Counted from the first letter of the stretch, positions 7,378 through 16,714 are shown. The stretch is DNA of 64,000 bases from Cetobacterium ceti (GCF_900167275.1 NZ_FUWX01000008.1:103633-167632), one strand, 5' to 3'. The notes: a model not told the origin generated them from the letters alone. Translations and numbers: made by a program.

Positions 7378-8868
7378 ATGTTTAAAAATTTACAAAAAAT
7401 GGGTAAATCCTTTATGCTACCAATAGCAATATTGCCAGCAGCGGGATTATTATTAGGAATAGGAGGGGCACTGTCTAATCAAAATACAGTAAATGCCTAT
7501 CCATTTTTAAATATAGGATGGTTACAAGGGATTTTAAAGGTAATGTCTGCTTCAGGGGAAGTTATATTTGCAAACTTAGCTTTAATAATGTGTATAGGAC
7601 TTGCAGTTGGATTAGCTAAAAAGGATAAGGGAACAGCAGGACTTGCAGGAGCAGTGGCCTTTTTAGTTATGAACGCAGCAATTAAAGGGATGTTAGGAGC
7701 ATTTAAACCAGAGATTACTTCTATAGATACTGGAGTTGTAGGAGCTATAGTAATAGGATCTTTAGTTGCCCATCTTCATAATAAATACAGTAATGTAAAA
7801 TTACCAGCAGTTTTGGGATTTTTCGGAGGTTCAAGATTTGTACCAATAGTTTCATCCTTTGCAGCTATATTTGTTGGATTTATATTTTTCTTAATATGGC
7901 CAACTTTCCAAGGATGGCTTACAACAACAGGGAAAGTAATAGGTTCCATGGGAGCATTTGGAACATTTTTATATGGATTTTTATTAAGACTTACAGGGGC
8001 AATAGGATTACACCATATGATATATCCTTTATTTTGGTATACTGAGCTAGGTGGAGTAGCAACAATTGGAGGAAAAACAGTTGTGGGAGCTCAAAATATT
8101 TTCTTTGCCCAACTTGCTGACCCTTCTCATAAGGGACTTTTCACAGAGGGAACAAGATTTTTTGCAGGACGTTTTGCAACAATGATGTTTGGACTACCAG
8201 CTGCATGTTTAGCAATGTACCACTGTGTTCCTAAGCACAGAAGAAAAGCTGTAGGGGGATTATTTTTAGGAGGAGCAATTACTTCCTTTATAACTGGAAT
8301 AACAGAGCCTATTGAATTTATGTTTTTATTTGTAGCTCCTTGGTTATATGGTGTTCATGCTTTTTATGATGGATTATCTTTCTTAGTTGCAGATGTGTTA
8401 AATATTTCCATAGGAAATACATTTTCAGGAGGATTAATTGATTATATGTTGTTTGGTGTGTTACAGGGAAATGATGCGACTAGATGGACATATATATTAA
8501 TAGTAGGACCAATTTGGGCTCTTTTATACTATTTTACATTTAGATTTTTAATTACAAAATTCAACATTATGACTCCAGGTAGAGATGAAAGTGTTGAAGA
8601 GGTAAAGGTAGTTACAAAGGATTCTATTTATGAAACAGCTGAAAATGTTTTAAAAGCCTTAGGTGGAAAGGAAAATATTGAAGATATTGATGCTTGCATA
8701 ACAAGACTTAGAGTTTCAGTTAAGGATGTTACAAAGGTTGATAAGGATAGAATAAAAAAATTAGGAGCTACAGGTGTTCTTGAAGTTCAAGGAGGAATCC
8801 AAGCTATATTTGGAGCCATGGCAGACCCAATTAAACAAAAAATAAATGAAATAATAGATAAAGATTAA
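7378..8868 (+). CDS. PTS sugar transporter, glucose/glucoside-type IICB component
   Basis: The 496-residue membrane protein has the IIC domain first (about residues 1-395, roughly ten helices). It carries LPIAILPAAGLLLGIGGAL at the start and the GITEPIEFMFLF motif of the glucose superfamily. A short linker leads to a IIB domain (about 415-496), in which IDACITRLRVSV places the phosphorylated cysteine at C440. It brings in a hexose or glucoside while phosphorylating it from PEP through a separate IIA, which is not encoded here. Length and domain order are like PtsG or MalX/MalB; the sugar cannot be decided from sequence. The gene stands alone behind its own promoter. Confidence 0.9.
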   Translation: MFKNLQKMGKSFMLPIAILPAAGLLLGIGGALSNQNTVNAYPFLNIGWLQGILKVMSASGEVIFANLALIMCIGLAVGLAKKDKGTAGLAGAVAFLVMNAAIKGMLGAFKPEITSIDTGVVGAIVIGSLVAHLHNKYSNVKLPAVLGFFGGSRFVPIVSSFAAIFVGFIFFLIWPTFQGWLTTTGKVIGSMGAFGTFLYGFLLRLTGAIGLHHMIYPLFWYTELGGVATIGGKTVVGAQNIFFAQLADPSHKGLFTEGTRFFAGRFATMMFGLPAACLAMYHCVPKHRRKAVGGLFLGGAITSFITGITEPIEFMFLFVAPWLYGVHAFYDGLSFLVADVLNISIGNTFSGGLIDYMLFGVLQGNDATRWTYILIVGPIWALLYYFTFRFLITKFNIMTPGRDESVEEVKVVTKDSIYETAENVLKALGGKENIEDIDACITRLRVSVKDVTKVDKDRIKKLGATGVLEVQGGIQAIFGAMADPIKQKINEIIDKD

Positions 8869-8900
8869 AAAATACTGATAATTAAGTAATTTTAATTGAA

Positions 8901-8971
8901 AAACACTCTGAGTTTAGGCTATACCTTATTAAGGGGTAGGATGTAGTTACTAAATAAAAAAAGGAGTGTTT
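8901..8971 (+). promoter_or_regulatory. Structured leader that can mask the ribosome site of the YjeM-like gene
   Basis: AAACACTC (8901-8908) is complementary to GAGTGTTT (8964-8971), which overlaps the AAGGAG ribosome site 10 bases before the start at 8977. Between the arms, CTATACCTT (8919-8927) can pair imperfectly with AAGGGGTAG (8931-8939). The outer stem is followed by a T run, so it could act as an intrinsic terminator or as a translational switch. I cannot match it to a known riboswitch class. Confidence 0.4.
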
Positions 8972-8976
8972 TTTTT

Positions 8977-10503
8977 ATGGGAAACAATGGGAACAATAAG
9001 AAATTAACCTTAATTGCCTTGATCTTGATGATTTTCACATCGGTATTTGGATTTAACAATATTCCAAGATCATTTTATCTAATGGGGTATGCGGCTATAC
9101 CTTGGTATATAATTTCAGGAATATTATTTTTTATTCCCTATGCCTTTATGATGGCAGAATATGGTGCTGCTTTTAAAAAGGAAACAGGTGGTATTTATTC
9201 TTGGATGGAAAAATCTGTAGGAATAAAATATGCATTTATTACAACATTTATGTGGTATGCTTCATATATAATTTGGATGGTAAATATATCTTCTGGTATT
9301 TGGATAGTTTTATCCACAGCAATATTTGGAGTGGATTTAACTTCTAAAATTAGTATATTAGGTCTTAACTCAACACAATCAATGGGAGTTTTAGGTGTTT
9401 TATTAATGACAGCTTTCACTTTTTTTGCTAGTAAGGGGTTAAATAAAATTACTAAGGTTGCAGCAGTGGGTGGTATTGCAGTAACACTTTTAAACTTAGT
9501 TCTTTTATTTGGAGCTCTTATAGTATTTTCTTTAAATGGTTTTCATTTAGCTCAACCAATAGCTGATTTACATACTGGATTCTTTGTTTCACCAAATCCA
9601 GATTATCTATCAGGAATGGCCATAGTATCATTTTTAGTTTTTGCTATATTTGCCTATGGGGGAATAGAAGTTGTTGGAGGTCTTGTTGATCAGACTGAAA
9701 ATCCAGAGAAAAACTTTCCAAAGGGTGTAGTTGTTGCAGCTATAATAATAACAGTTGGATATGCCATAGGAATTTTCCTTGTGGGAATGTTTACAAACTG
9801 GAATTATTTAATAAATAAAGGTGGAGTACACATAGGAAACTTCTCCTATGTAGCCATGGAAAATTTAGGATATCAATTGGGATTATCTTTTAAACTATCA
9901 AATAGCACAGCAGTATTAATAGGCCGTATAATGTCTCGTTATATGGGAATATCTATTGTTTTATCATTAACAGGTGCTTTCTTCACTTTATTATACTCTC
10001 CATTAAAACAGTTAATAGAAGGAACACCTACAGAGATGTGGCCAGAAAAAATTTCTAAAATAGAGGATGGTATGCCTAAAAATGCCATGTGGTGTCAATG
10101 GTTTATAGTTATTATATTTATACTAGGAGTATCATTTGGTGGAGAAAATGCTGCTAAATTCTTTATGAAACTTACACTTATGACCAATGTTGCCATGACC
10201 ATACCATATATTTTAATAGCCTTTGCTTTTCCTGCATTTAAGAAAAAAGAGGGATTAGAAAGACCATATATAGCCTTTAAAACTGAAAAGGGAACTAAAA
10301 TTGCAACTATATTCACAGTGGGAACAGTTACCTTTGCAAATATAGCAACAATTATTGAACCTGCATTTAAAGGAAACATCAGTGATACTATTTGGATGAT
10401 AATAGGACCAATATTCTTTACTATATTGGCACTGGGAATTTATGAAAAATATAAAAGAAAAACTGAAAAGGTTTTACTTCATAAAAATGTTAAGTTAAAA
10501 TAA
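8977..10503 (+). CDS. yjeM: APC family amino acid permease, YjeM-like
   Basis: The 508-residue protein has about 12 membrane helices. Its N-terminal region LILMIFTSVFGFNNIP and the following SFYLMGY-AIPWYIIS-MMAEYGAAFKKETGGIYSWM closely follow E. coli YjeM as I remember it, a putative amino acid transporter related to the glutamate/GABA antiporter group. A consensus unwound-helix site FAIFAYGGIEVVGGLVDQ lies near residue 222. Substrate is unknown even in E. coli. The gene stands alone; its ribosome site lies in a hairpin (8901-8971), which suggests regulation at translation or by attenuation, possibly by an amino acid. Confidence 0.85.
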   Translation: MGNNGNNKKLTLIALILMIFTSVFGFNNIPRSFYLMGYAAIPWYIISGILFFIPYAFMMAEYGAAFKKETGGIYSWMEKSVGIKYAFITTFMWYASYIIWMVNISSGIWIVLSTAIFGVDLTSKISILGLNSTQSMGVLGVLLMTAFTFFASKGLNKITKVAAVGGIAVTLLNLVLLFGALIVFSLNGFHLAQPIADLHTGFFVSPNPDYLSGMAIVSFLVFAIFAYGGIEVVGGLVDQTENPEKNFPKGVVVAAIIITVGYAIGIFLVGMFTNWNYLINKGGVHIGNFSYVAMENLGYQLGLSFKLSNSTAVLIGRIMSRYMGISIVLSLTGAFFTLLYSPLKQLIEGTPTEMWPEKISKIEDGMPKNAMWCQWFIVIIFILGVSFGGENAAKFFMKLTLMTNVAMTIPYILIAFAFPAFKKKEGLERPYIAFKTEKGTKIATIFTVGTVTFANIATIIEPAFKGNISDTIWMIIGPIFFTILALGIYEKYKRKTEKVLLHKNVKLK

Positions 10504-10560
10504 AGAAAAAACTTCTAAATATTGTAAATATATATAAAATATAAGTATTTAGGAGGAAAG

Positions 10561-11157
10561 ATGAAAACAGAGGATAAATATAGTAAATGGGCAAAAGTCT
10601 ATGATAGAATGGAAGAAAAAATGTCCATGGGAAAATATAAAAGAAAAGCAGTTAATTTACTTCAAGGTAAAATTCTAGAAATTGGGATAGGAAGTGGAAC
10701 TAATTTAAAATTTTACAATAAAAATATGGATCTTACAGGAATAGATTTTTCTAAGGGAATGCTAAAATTAGCAAGGGAAAAATGTGAAAAACTACATTTA
10801 GAAAATGTAAAACTTATGGAGATGGATATTGAAAATATGGATTTTCCAGATAATACCTTTGATTCAATACTTTCAACCTGTGTATTTTGTACAGTGCCCC
10901 ATCCAGAAAAGGGGCTAAAAGAGGTTTATAGAGTTTTAAAACCAGGAGGTAAAGTAATATTTCTAGAACATATGAAAAGTAAATATTTTATTATAAATTG
11001 TTTTTTGAATATAATGAATCCCATAACAAGATATTTTTTAGGAACTTCTCTTTTGAGAGAAACTGAAGATTTAATAAGAAAAATTGGATTTTCAAAAGTA
11101 GAAAGTAAAAATGTAATGATGAAGGATGTTTTAAGGTTTATCATAGCTGAAAAATAA
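10561..11157 (+). CDS. Class I SAM-dependent methyltransferase (UbiE/PmtA-like)
   Basis: This 198-residue protein has a Rossmann methyltransferase fold. Motif I is ILEIGIGSGTNLKFY, then TGIDFSKGMLKLAREK (acidic loop), DNTFDSILSTCVFCTVPHPEKGL and VYRVLKPGGKVIFLEHMKS. The last segments are typical of the Methyltransf_11 group that includes bacterial phosphatidylethanolamine N-methyltransferases and METTL7-like proteins, so a lipid or small-molecule acceptor is plausible but not shown. An AGGAGGA ribosome site lies 3-9 bases before the ATG. It is monocistronic between the permease and a terminator. Confidence 0.85.
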   Translation: MKTEDKYSKWAKVYDRMEEKMSMGKYKRKAVNLLQGKILEIGIGSGTNLKFYNKNMDLTGIDFSKGMLKLAREKCEKLHLENVKLMEMDIENMDFPDNTFDSILSTCVFCTVPHPEKGLKEVYRVLKPGGKVIFLEHMKSKYFIINCFLNIMNPITRYFLGTSLLRETEDLIRKIGFSKVESKNVMMKDVLRFIIAEK

Positions 11158-11160
11158 TTT

Positions 11161-11190
11161 AGAGGAGAGAAAATAACTCTCCTCTTTTTT
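11161..11190 (+). terminator. Rho-independent terminator after the methyltransferase
   Basis: The 9-bp stem AGAGGAGAG / CTCTCCTCT with a 7-base loop is followed by six Ts. It lies between convergent genes; the minus-strand operon ends only 4 bases further on, at 11194. Confidence 0.88.
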
Positions 11191-11193
11191 AAT

Positions 11194-11544
11194 TTAATAT
11201 AAAGAGATTTCTTTATACCACTTTTTATTTTTATTTAATAATTTTTCAATATCTATTTCAATACTTTTATTTAAAGGTAAAGATAAATTATATTTTTTTT
11301 CAAAATTTTTCTTTTTAAGAATAAATGTTGTTTTATAACCTTTAATATCCATAATAGCTTTTTTATTTGGATTTATTTTTTTAGGTTTTTCATTGGGAAA
11401 AATAATTTCAATTTTCTCAGAAAGTTTTTTATTTTGAAATTTATTATTTATAATAACAGTATGTTCTTGTCCATTTATATATAAAAATCCAATGGAAAAA
11501 ATTAATATAAAAATAAAAAATAAAATTTTTAAATTTCTTTTCAT
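11194..11544 (-). CDS. Small exported or membrane-anchored protein of the DUF3798 ABC transporter operon
   Basis: This 116-residue protein has one N-terminal hydrophobic segment (about residues 7-25, LKILFFIFILIFSIGFLYI) and then a Lys-rich, beta-type domain. No lipobox is evident, so it is probably anchored in the inner membrane facing the periplasm. It is the last gene of the ABC transporter operon and its ATG overlaps the stop of the second permease. Small proteins of this kind (perhaps the DUF6672 group) accompany such transporters, so it may be an accessory subunit. I do not recognise a known function. Confidence 0.6.
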   Translation of the reverse strand: MKRNLKILFFIFILIFSIGFLYINGQEHTVIINNKFQNKKLSEKIEIIFPNEKPKKINPNKKAIMDIKGYKTTFILKKKNFEKKYNLSLPLNKSIEIDIEKLLNKNKKWYKEISLY

Positions 11545-12614
11545 TAGATTTCACTCCTTTTTACTTTTCTTAATCGGTCTCTTTTAAGTTGATGAAGAAC
11601 TAAAACTAAGGCAATTATTCCGTAGGATACGAAAACTCTAAAATATTCTCCAATTTGAGCAGAGCCCACAAGTTCTTTACCAGCCATAGGAGAAACTATA
11701 AACATCAGGTGAAAAAGAATAACTCCAATTACTCCATTAGTAATAGTTGCCCTAGCAGCAGAGGCTCCTCCAATTAAAAGTGCTGCAATGGAAAACATTC
11801 CAATTTGCTCATGACTATTATAGGTATTCATAGTTCCTATATTTTGAAGATAGATAATCTGTCCATAACCAGCTAAAATAGTAGAGATAATTATAGCCAC
11901 AATTCTTGTTCTTTCCACAGGTATTCCAGCACTTCTAGAGATTTCCATATTTTCCCCTAAGGCTCTCATATCTTGTCCTAACTTAGTTTTTCTAAACCAA
12001 AGAATAAAAAAACAAAGAATAAAGACTAAAATAAATGTACCAATAGGAATGGATATATTATTAATTTTTATTTCTAAAATTTTATCTAAACCTTGTCTAA
12101 TTCCATTTAAATCAATGGCATTTCTAATTCCACTTCCCCTTGAAAGAATAAGTTTTGGATTATTAATTTTTATAATATTTCCCATACCATATAAAACTAG
12201 AAGTTGATAAACTCCATTCATAAATAATCCTAAAATCATAGAGGTAATCATTTCTCTTCCCTTGGCTCTATTTAAAATTTCACCACTAATCCATCCAAGT
12301 AAAATACTTAAAGGTGTAGATAAAATAAAAGCTAGGATAATACCCTCTATACCAACAATTCTCCATTCACTTATGAAAATTAAAGCTATTTGCCCTCCCA
12401 TAGCTCCAAGAACAATTCCAAAATTCAATCCCATTCCAGCAATAATTGGAACTAGAAGAGATAAAACTAAAAATAAATTTCGATCTAATCTTAAAATTAT
12501 TTCCTGTATTAAATAACTTGGGGAAAGTTTTGATAGAGGTATTGTTACTAGTAAAAATATAAAAATAATTAATGGAACTAAATTATCTTCCATTAAACTA
12601 TGAATTTTTTTCAT
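11544..12614 (-). CDS. ABC transporter permease (BPD_transp_2/RbsC-like), second subunit
   Basis: The 356-residue protein has about ten membrane helices and belongs to the Rbs/Bmp-type permease family. Marks are GLNFGIVLGAMGGQIALI early on, the cytoplasmic coupling region LGQDMRALGENMEISRSAGI near residue 215, and the IAALLIGGASAARATITNGV segment near 285. Start and stop overlap the neighbouring genes by single bases, so expression is tightly coupled. With the first permease it should form a heterodimeric channel. Substrate is unknown. Confidence 0.88.
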   Translation of the reverse strand: MKKIHSLMEDNLVPLIIFIFLLVTIPLSKLSPSYLIQEIILRLDRNLFLVLSLLVPIIAGMGLNFGIVLGAMGGQIALIFISEWRIVGIEGIILAFILSTPLSILLGWISGEILNRAKGREMITSMILGLFMNGVYQLLVLYGMGNIIKINNPKLILSRGSGIRNAIDLNGIRQGLDKILEIKINNISIPIGTFILVFILCFFILWFRKTKLGQDMRALGENMEISRSAGIPVERTRIVAIIISTILAGYGQIIYLQNIGTMNTYNSHEQIGMFSIAALLIGGASAARATITNGVIGVILFHLMFIVSPMAGKELVGSAQIGEYFRVFVSYGIIALVLVLHQLKRDRLRKVKRSEI

Positions 12615-13642
12615 TATTTAACCCCCCTTCTAGTTAGGGCATATAAAATCATTCCATTGGAAATTATTACCCTTAAAGTTTCTGACATATCTGTTTTTAT
12701 TAATCCACTTATAACCACAGGGGTCATAGTAATAATTCCTTGAAATAAAAAAGTACCTAAAATAACATTGGAAATACTAGCTTTATTTAAGGAAGCTCCT
12801 CCGATTAAAAGTGCAGCTATGGCTGGGAAAGCCATGTAAAAAGGAGCTAAATATAGTTGAACAAAACCAAAACTTTGCTGGTAGACTATAATACCAATAG
12901 AGGATAAAATTGTAGATAGAATAACAGAATTAATTCTACTACTATTAATATTAATTCCAGTTGCCTTGGCAAATTTTTCATTGCTTCCTGTAATTTTCAT
13001 AGCAATTCCATTTTTACTTTTAAAAAATTCCCTTAGAATCCAAGCTATAAACAAGAAAAATAAAAGTTCTCCAATAAAATTTAAGTTTTTAGGAAGATAA
13101 AAAATTTCTGAAAGAATTTTGCCCCAATATTTATCAATGCTTATGGTAGTTCTTAACCCTTCACCACCATAGGCCCAAATCATATCAGGTTTTTTAAAGG
13201 GAAGAATAAGCCACATAATACACATAATTGCCACAGATGAAAATCCAACATAGGTAGCAATCATCATTTCTCCACCTTTAACTTTATTTAAAAGCTTTCC
13301 GTATAAATATCCGAAAATGATACTTATGGGAATTGCGATTAAAATGGCTCCTAAGAAGCCTAAAATACCACTTAAACCTAATTCTAAACTAATAAGGGCA
13401 CCTAAAAGTCCAGCTTCAATACCTAGGGGCATTCCAAAGTTTAATCCAGTACCACTTTGAACCATAGGAATTAAAGAAAGAACTAAAATTATATTCATTC
13501 CAACCCGAATAAAAGTATCATTTAAAGATGTTAAAATATCAACCTTTGCAAAGGGAGCCATTATATAAAGCGAAAGCAGAAAAATTCCTATTATAAATCG
13601 TGGAACTCCTATTTTTTCAACTGTTTTTTTCAATTTATTCAT
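12614..13642 (-). CDS. ABC transporter permease (BPD_transp_2/RbsC-like), first subunit
   Basis: The 342-residue protein is hydrophobic throughout and parallels the downstream permease. It has GTGLNFGMPLGIEAGLLGALI near residue 63, the coupling segment AMKITGSNEKFAKATGININ near 215, and AIAALLIGGASLNKASISNV near 275. It overlaps the ATPase gene by 8 bases and the next permease by one. Two different permeases with one double ATPase is the layout of BmpA-type nucleoside importers, though the binding protein here is of another family (DUF3798). Confidence 0.88.
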   Translation of the reverse strand: MNKLKKTVEKIGVPRFIIGIFLLSLYIMAPFAKVDILTSLNDTFIRVGMNIILVLSLIPMVQSGTGLNFGMPLGIEAGLLGALISLELGLSGILGFLGAILIAIPISIIFGYLYGKLLNKVKGGEMMIATYVGFSSVAIMCIMWLILPFKKPDMIWAYGGEGLRTTISIDKYWGKILSEIFYLPKNLNFIGELLFFLFIAWILREFFKSKNGIAMKITGSNEKFAKATGININSSRINSVILSTILSSIGIIVYQQSFGFVQLYLAPFYMAFPAIAALLIGGASLNKASISNVILGTFLFQGIITMTPVVISGLIKTDMSETLRVIISNGMILYALTRRGVK

Positions 13643-15227
13643 TAGAAATTTCCTCCTTTACACCAACCATTAATTTTCCAAACTCTTTTAAATCATCTTT
13701 AGGTGATAAAATTCCAGCTACTCGACCTTCATTAATAATAGCAATTCTATCACAAACTTGTCTAAGCTCCTCTAATTCAGAAGATGTAATAACAATGGTC
13801 ATATTATTTTCTCGGTTATATTTTTTTAAAGTATCAAGGACAATTTTTTTAGCTCCTACATCGATACCTCTAGTGGGTTCAGATACAAAAAGTAAAGTGG
13901 GGTTCATGGTAAAAGCCTTGGCTAAAGCAACTTTTTGTTGATTTCCTCCACTTAATTCACCAACTTTTTGATTCCCACCCATAGATTTAATTCCTAGGGA
14001 ATCAATGTAAAAATCACTATTAATCTTTATTTCCTTTTCATCTATGGTTTTATAAAGTCCTCCAAGTCTTTTCTTCATAAACTGTTTTTTCAAATATATG
14101 GCTGGATAGGTAATGTTGTGATTAATAGTTTCATCTAAAATAAGTCCAACTTCCTTTCTATCTTCAGATACAAAAAATATCTCTTTAGAAAGAGGTGCTA
14201 GGGGATTATTTAAAGGTAGCTTTTCATTTTTATAAATAATCTCACCACTTGTTTCTTTTAATCCCATTACTCCATTACCAATTGCTATTTTTCCTTGACC
14301 AGCCATACCACCGATTCCTAAAATTTCTCCTTTTTTAATATTTAAATTTAAATTTTTAATTTTTTCTCCAGTCATATGAACATATAAATTTTTAATTTCC
14401 ATGATATTTAAAGAGAACTCTCTAGGAGCTTCCATTGTATTTGAGTTTTCTATTTTTCTTCCAATCATTAGTTCTGTAATTTCATCTACAGAAGTTTCAG
14501 AGGTTTTTAATTGTTTCATCATAATACCATCTCTTAAAACCACAACTCTATCAGAAACTTCTAGTATTTCATTTAATCTATGGGTTATAAAAATAATAGC
14601 TATTCCTTCATGGGATAATTTTTTCATAGTATTTAATAATACTTTCGCTTCCTCTTCAGTTAAAACAGCCGTAGGCTCATCTAAAACTAAAAGTTTAGTA
14701 TTTTCCCTTTCAATTTCTCTAGCAATTTCAACAAATTGCATATAACCCACAGGCAAATCCTTTACCAGTGTTTCAATATTAGTTTCTAAATCCAAGTGTT
14801 TTAAAGCATTTACAGCTCTTAGTTTATTACTTTCTTCATTTAAAAGTTCTACTCTTTCTCCAAAAATGTCTTTTAGAAAATTACTATTTAAACTTTCACG
14901 ATTAAGAACAATATTTTCATAAATTTTAAATCCTGGGATTAGGGAAAACTCTTGGTGAACCATTCCAATACCAGTATTTAAAGCATCCATAGAATTTTTA
15001 AATTTAACTTTTTCCCCTTTAAAAAAAATATTACCCTTATATCCCCCTGTTTCTTCAATTACAGACATACCAAATATTATTTTCATAAGAGTTGATTTTC
15101 CAGCTCCATTTTCTCCTACAAGACCTATAATTTCTCCTTTTTTAATATCAAAATTAATATCTTTTAATACAGTATTTTCTCCAAAGGATTTAGATAGATT
15201 TTCTATCTTTAAAATAATTTCTTCCAT
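13635..15227 (-). CDS. ABC transporter ATP-binding protein with two nucleotide-binding domains (RbsA/YufO-like)
   Basis: This 530-residue protein has two fused ATPase domains. The first has Walker A GENGAGKSTLMK near residue 35, the degenerate signature DLPVGYMQFVEIARE and Walker B LLVLDEPTAVL. The second has an unusual Walker A equivalent GGMAGQGKIAIGNGV, signature LSGGNQQKVALAKA and LFVSEPTRGIDVGAK. Such asymmetry is normal for RbsA-like proteins. The ATG at 15227 is preferred over one 21 bases upstream because AGGAGG precedes it by 4 bases. It energises the two permeases encoded next; a hairpin between it and the binding-protein gene probably sets their ratio. Confidence 0.92.
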   Translation of the reverse strand: MEEIILKIENLSKSFGENTVLKDINFDIKKGEIIGLVGENGAGKSTLMKIIFGMSVIEETGGYKGNIFFKGEKVKFKNSMDALNTGIGMVHQEFSLIPGFKIYENIVLNRESLNSNFLKDIFGERVELLNEESNKLRAVNALKHLDLETNIETLVKDLPVGYMQFVEIAREIERENTKLLVLDEPTAVLTEEEAKVLLNTMKKLSHEGIAIIFITHRLNEILEVSDRVVVLRDGIMMKQLKTSETSVDEITELMIGRKIENSNTMEAPREFSLNIMEIKNLYVHMTGEKIKNLNLNIKKGEILGIGGMAGQGKIAIGNGVMGLKETSGEIIYKNEKLPLNNPLAPLSKEIFFVSEDRKEVGLILDETINHNITYPAIYLKKQFMKKRLGGLYKTIDEKEIKINSDFYIDSLGIKSMGGNQKVGELSGGNQQKVALAKAFTMNPTLLFVSEPTRGIDVGAKKIVLDTLKKYNRENNMTIVITSSELEELRQVCDRIAIINEGRVAGILSPKDDLKEFGKLMVGVKEEISNE

Positions 15228-15244
15228 AATGCCTCCTAAAAAAT

Positions 15245-15270
15245 TCACCCACTGGATATCCAGTGGGTGA
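15245..15270 (-). terminator. Perfect 26-bp palindrome between binding protein and ATPase genes (attenuator/stabilising hairpin)
   Basis: The two arms TCACCCACTGGAT and ATCCAGTGGGTGA are exact complements with no unpaired centre in DNA. Read on the minus strand, it begins 9 bases after the binding-protein stop and is followed by a TTTTTT run that runs into the AGGAGG site of the ATPase gene. It would let more binding protein than transporter be made. Confidence 0.8.
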
Positions 15271-15279
15271 GAGTTTATA

Positions 15280-16458
15280 TTATTTTACAGAAAAATACTT
15301 TTCAGGAACTTCAACATCTGTCATTCCTAAATATCCTTTTCCTAAAACATATGTATCTTGATATAATAAGTAAAAATTATCTTTTTCGATTCCTCTAACA
15401 TCTGTATAGTTACTACCATTCCATTTTGAACCTGGAGTATACTTAGCTAAAGATTCCTTAAGACTATCAAAATCACTTGGCTCAACACCATCATCTATTA
15501 CTTTTTTACTGTGGTCAACTAGAGCAACAACTGTAGAAAAGTTATAAGAATAAGCCCATGTTCCCATTCTTCCATCAGCTTTTTTCTCTTTTACACTTGT
15601 TTCCACTTTCTTTAAAATTTTTGGCCAATTACCTTTTTCATCTTCAGAAAAATTAATTCCAAGAGCTCCTGGGTAACCCATAGTAGGTGATGGAAGATCA
15701 GCTTCTACAAAGTATCCACCCTTTTCTGCAACCATTTTTAAAAGAGGCTCAGTATGAGCATCATTAGTTGCAAAAAATGCAGTGTCCTTACCATATTTTT
15801 TAAGCCAAGTGGGCATTTGCTCTAAAATATATTGTTGTGCTCCTGCTACACCAACATCACTAACTGGATCTGGTGCAGTCATTTCAATAAACTCAAGACC
15901 TAAATCTTCACATGCAGATTTCATTACATTTCTTCTTTTAGAAAGTAACTCATAACTTAAGTGTCTTGGAAAAGAAATATGCATAAATTTTGTTGCCCCC
16001 ATTTTTTTAGCAGCATCTACAATTAAATATCCCCTAGCAATACTATCTGGATTAGTAACTAAATCAGCAACCTCAACAATCATTTCAGGATCTTCATGGG
16101 GGGAGTTTGCAATTAAAACTATATCAGGTCTTTTTTCCCTTATTCTTCTAAAAGCTTCCACAGTTCCAGGAATAGATTCTCCCATAATAACAACTTTCAT
16201 TTTAGGATCATCGGCTAAACTTACAATTTGAGATATTGTAGTTTCCATTTCCTGCATAAAGTTATCAGGAAATGTTATATGTACTATTTCTCCCCCTTTA
16301 TCTCCAGAGCCATATATTTTAATGGCTTCTTCAGCACCTCTTAATCCATCTTCTGATTGAGAAACTGTTCCTGTAACAATTCCAATATGATATTTTTCCT
16401 CTCCCAAAGAAATAATACTTAGAATCATCATAAATAAAGATACTAATATTTTTTTCAT
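15280..16458 (-). CDS. DUF3798-type periplasmic substrate-binding protein
   Basis: The 392-residue protein has a signal peptide (MKKILVSLFMMILSIISLG) and then a two-lobe periplasmic-binding-protein-like fold. Segments such as GIVTGTVSQSEDGLRGAE, MGESIPGTVEAFRRIREKRPD and FFATNDAHTEPLLKMVAEKGG match what I know of the DUF3798 family (PF12683). Its place at the head of an ABC operon marks it as the binding component, delivering an unknown ligand to the permeases in the periplasm. The start follows AAAGGAGGAG. Substrates of this family are, to my knowledge, not established; purine nucleosides are a guess by analogy with BmpA systems. Confidence 0.85.
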   Translation of the reverse strand: MKKILVSLFMMILSIISLGEEKYHIGIVTGTVSQSEDGLRGAEEAIKIYGSGDKGGEIVHITFPDNFMQEMETTISQIVSLADDPKMKVVIMGESIPGTVEAFRRIREKRPDIVLIANSPHEDPEMIVEVADLVTNPDSIARGYLIVDAAKKMGATKFMHISFPRHLSYELLSKRRNVMKSACEDLGLEFIEMTAPDPVSDVGVAGAQQYILEQMPTWLKKYGKDTAFFATNDAHTEPLLKMVAEKGGYFVEADLPSPTMGYPGALGINFSEDEKGNWPKILKKVETSVKEKKADGRMGTWAYSYNFSTVVALVDHSKKVIDDGVEPSDFDSLKESLAKYTPGSKWNGSNYTDVRGIEKDNFYLLYQDTYVLGKGYLGMTDVEVPEKYFSVK

Positions 16459-16714
16459 AAACTCCTCCTTTTACTTATATTGTTGTATAATATATGACAA
16501 AATTAATTTTTTTGAAAATATATTTTCTTAATGGAAATATATATTTTGTACATAATTATAAACAAGAGGACTTATTATTTAATATATGTTTAAAAAAATG
16601 GTATTTTATTACTAAATTTTTTAGGGTTATTTAAAAATTTTATTTTGCTTTTAATAGAAAAGATATTTATAATAATAGAGAATACTTAAATAAAAATGAA
16701 TAGGGAGTGAATTG

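Noticed and set aside
7378-8868. Reading the PTS protein as a complete IICBA permease
   Set aside because: The sequence ends after the IIB domain; there is no IIA domain or adjacent crr gene.
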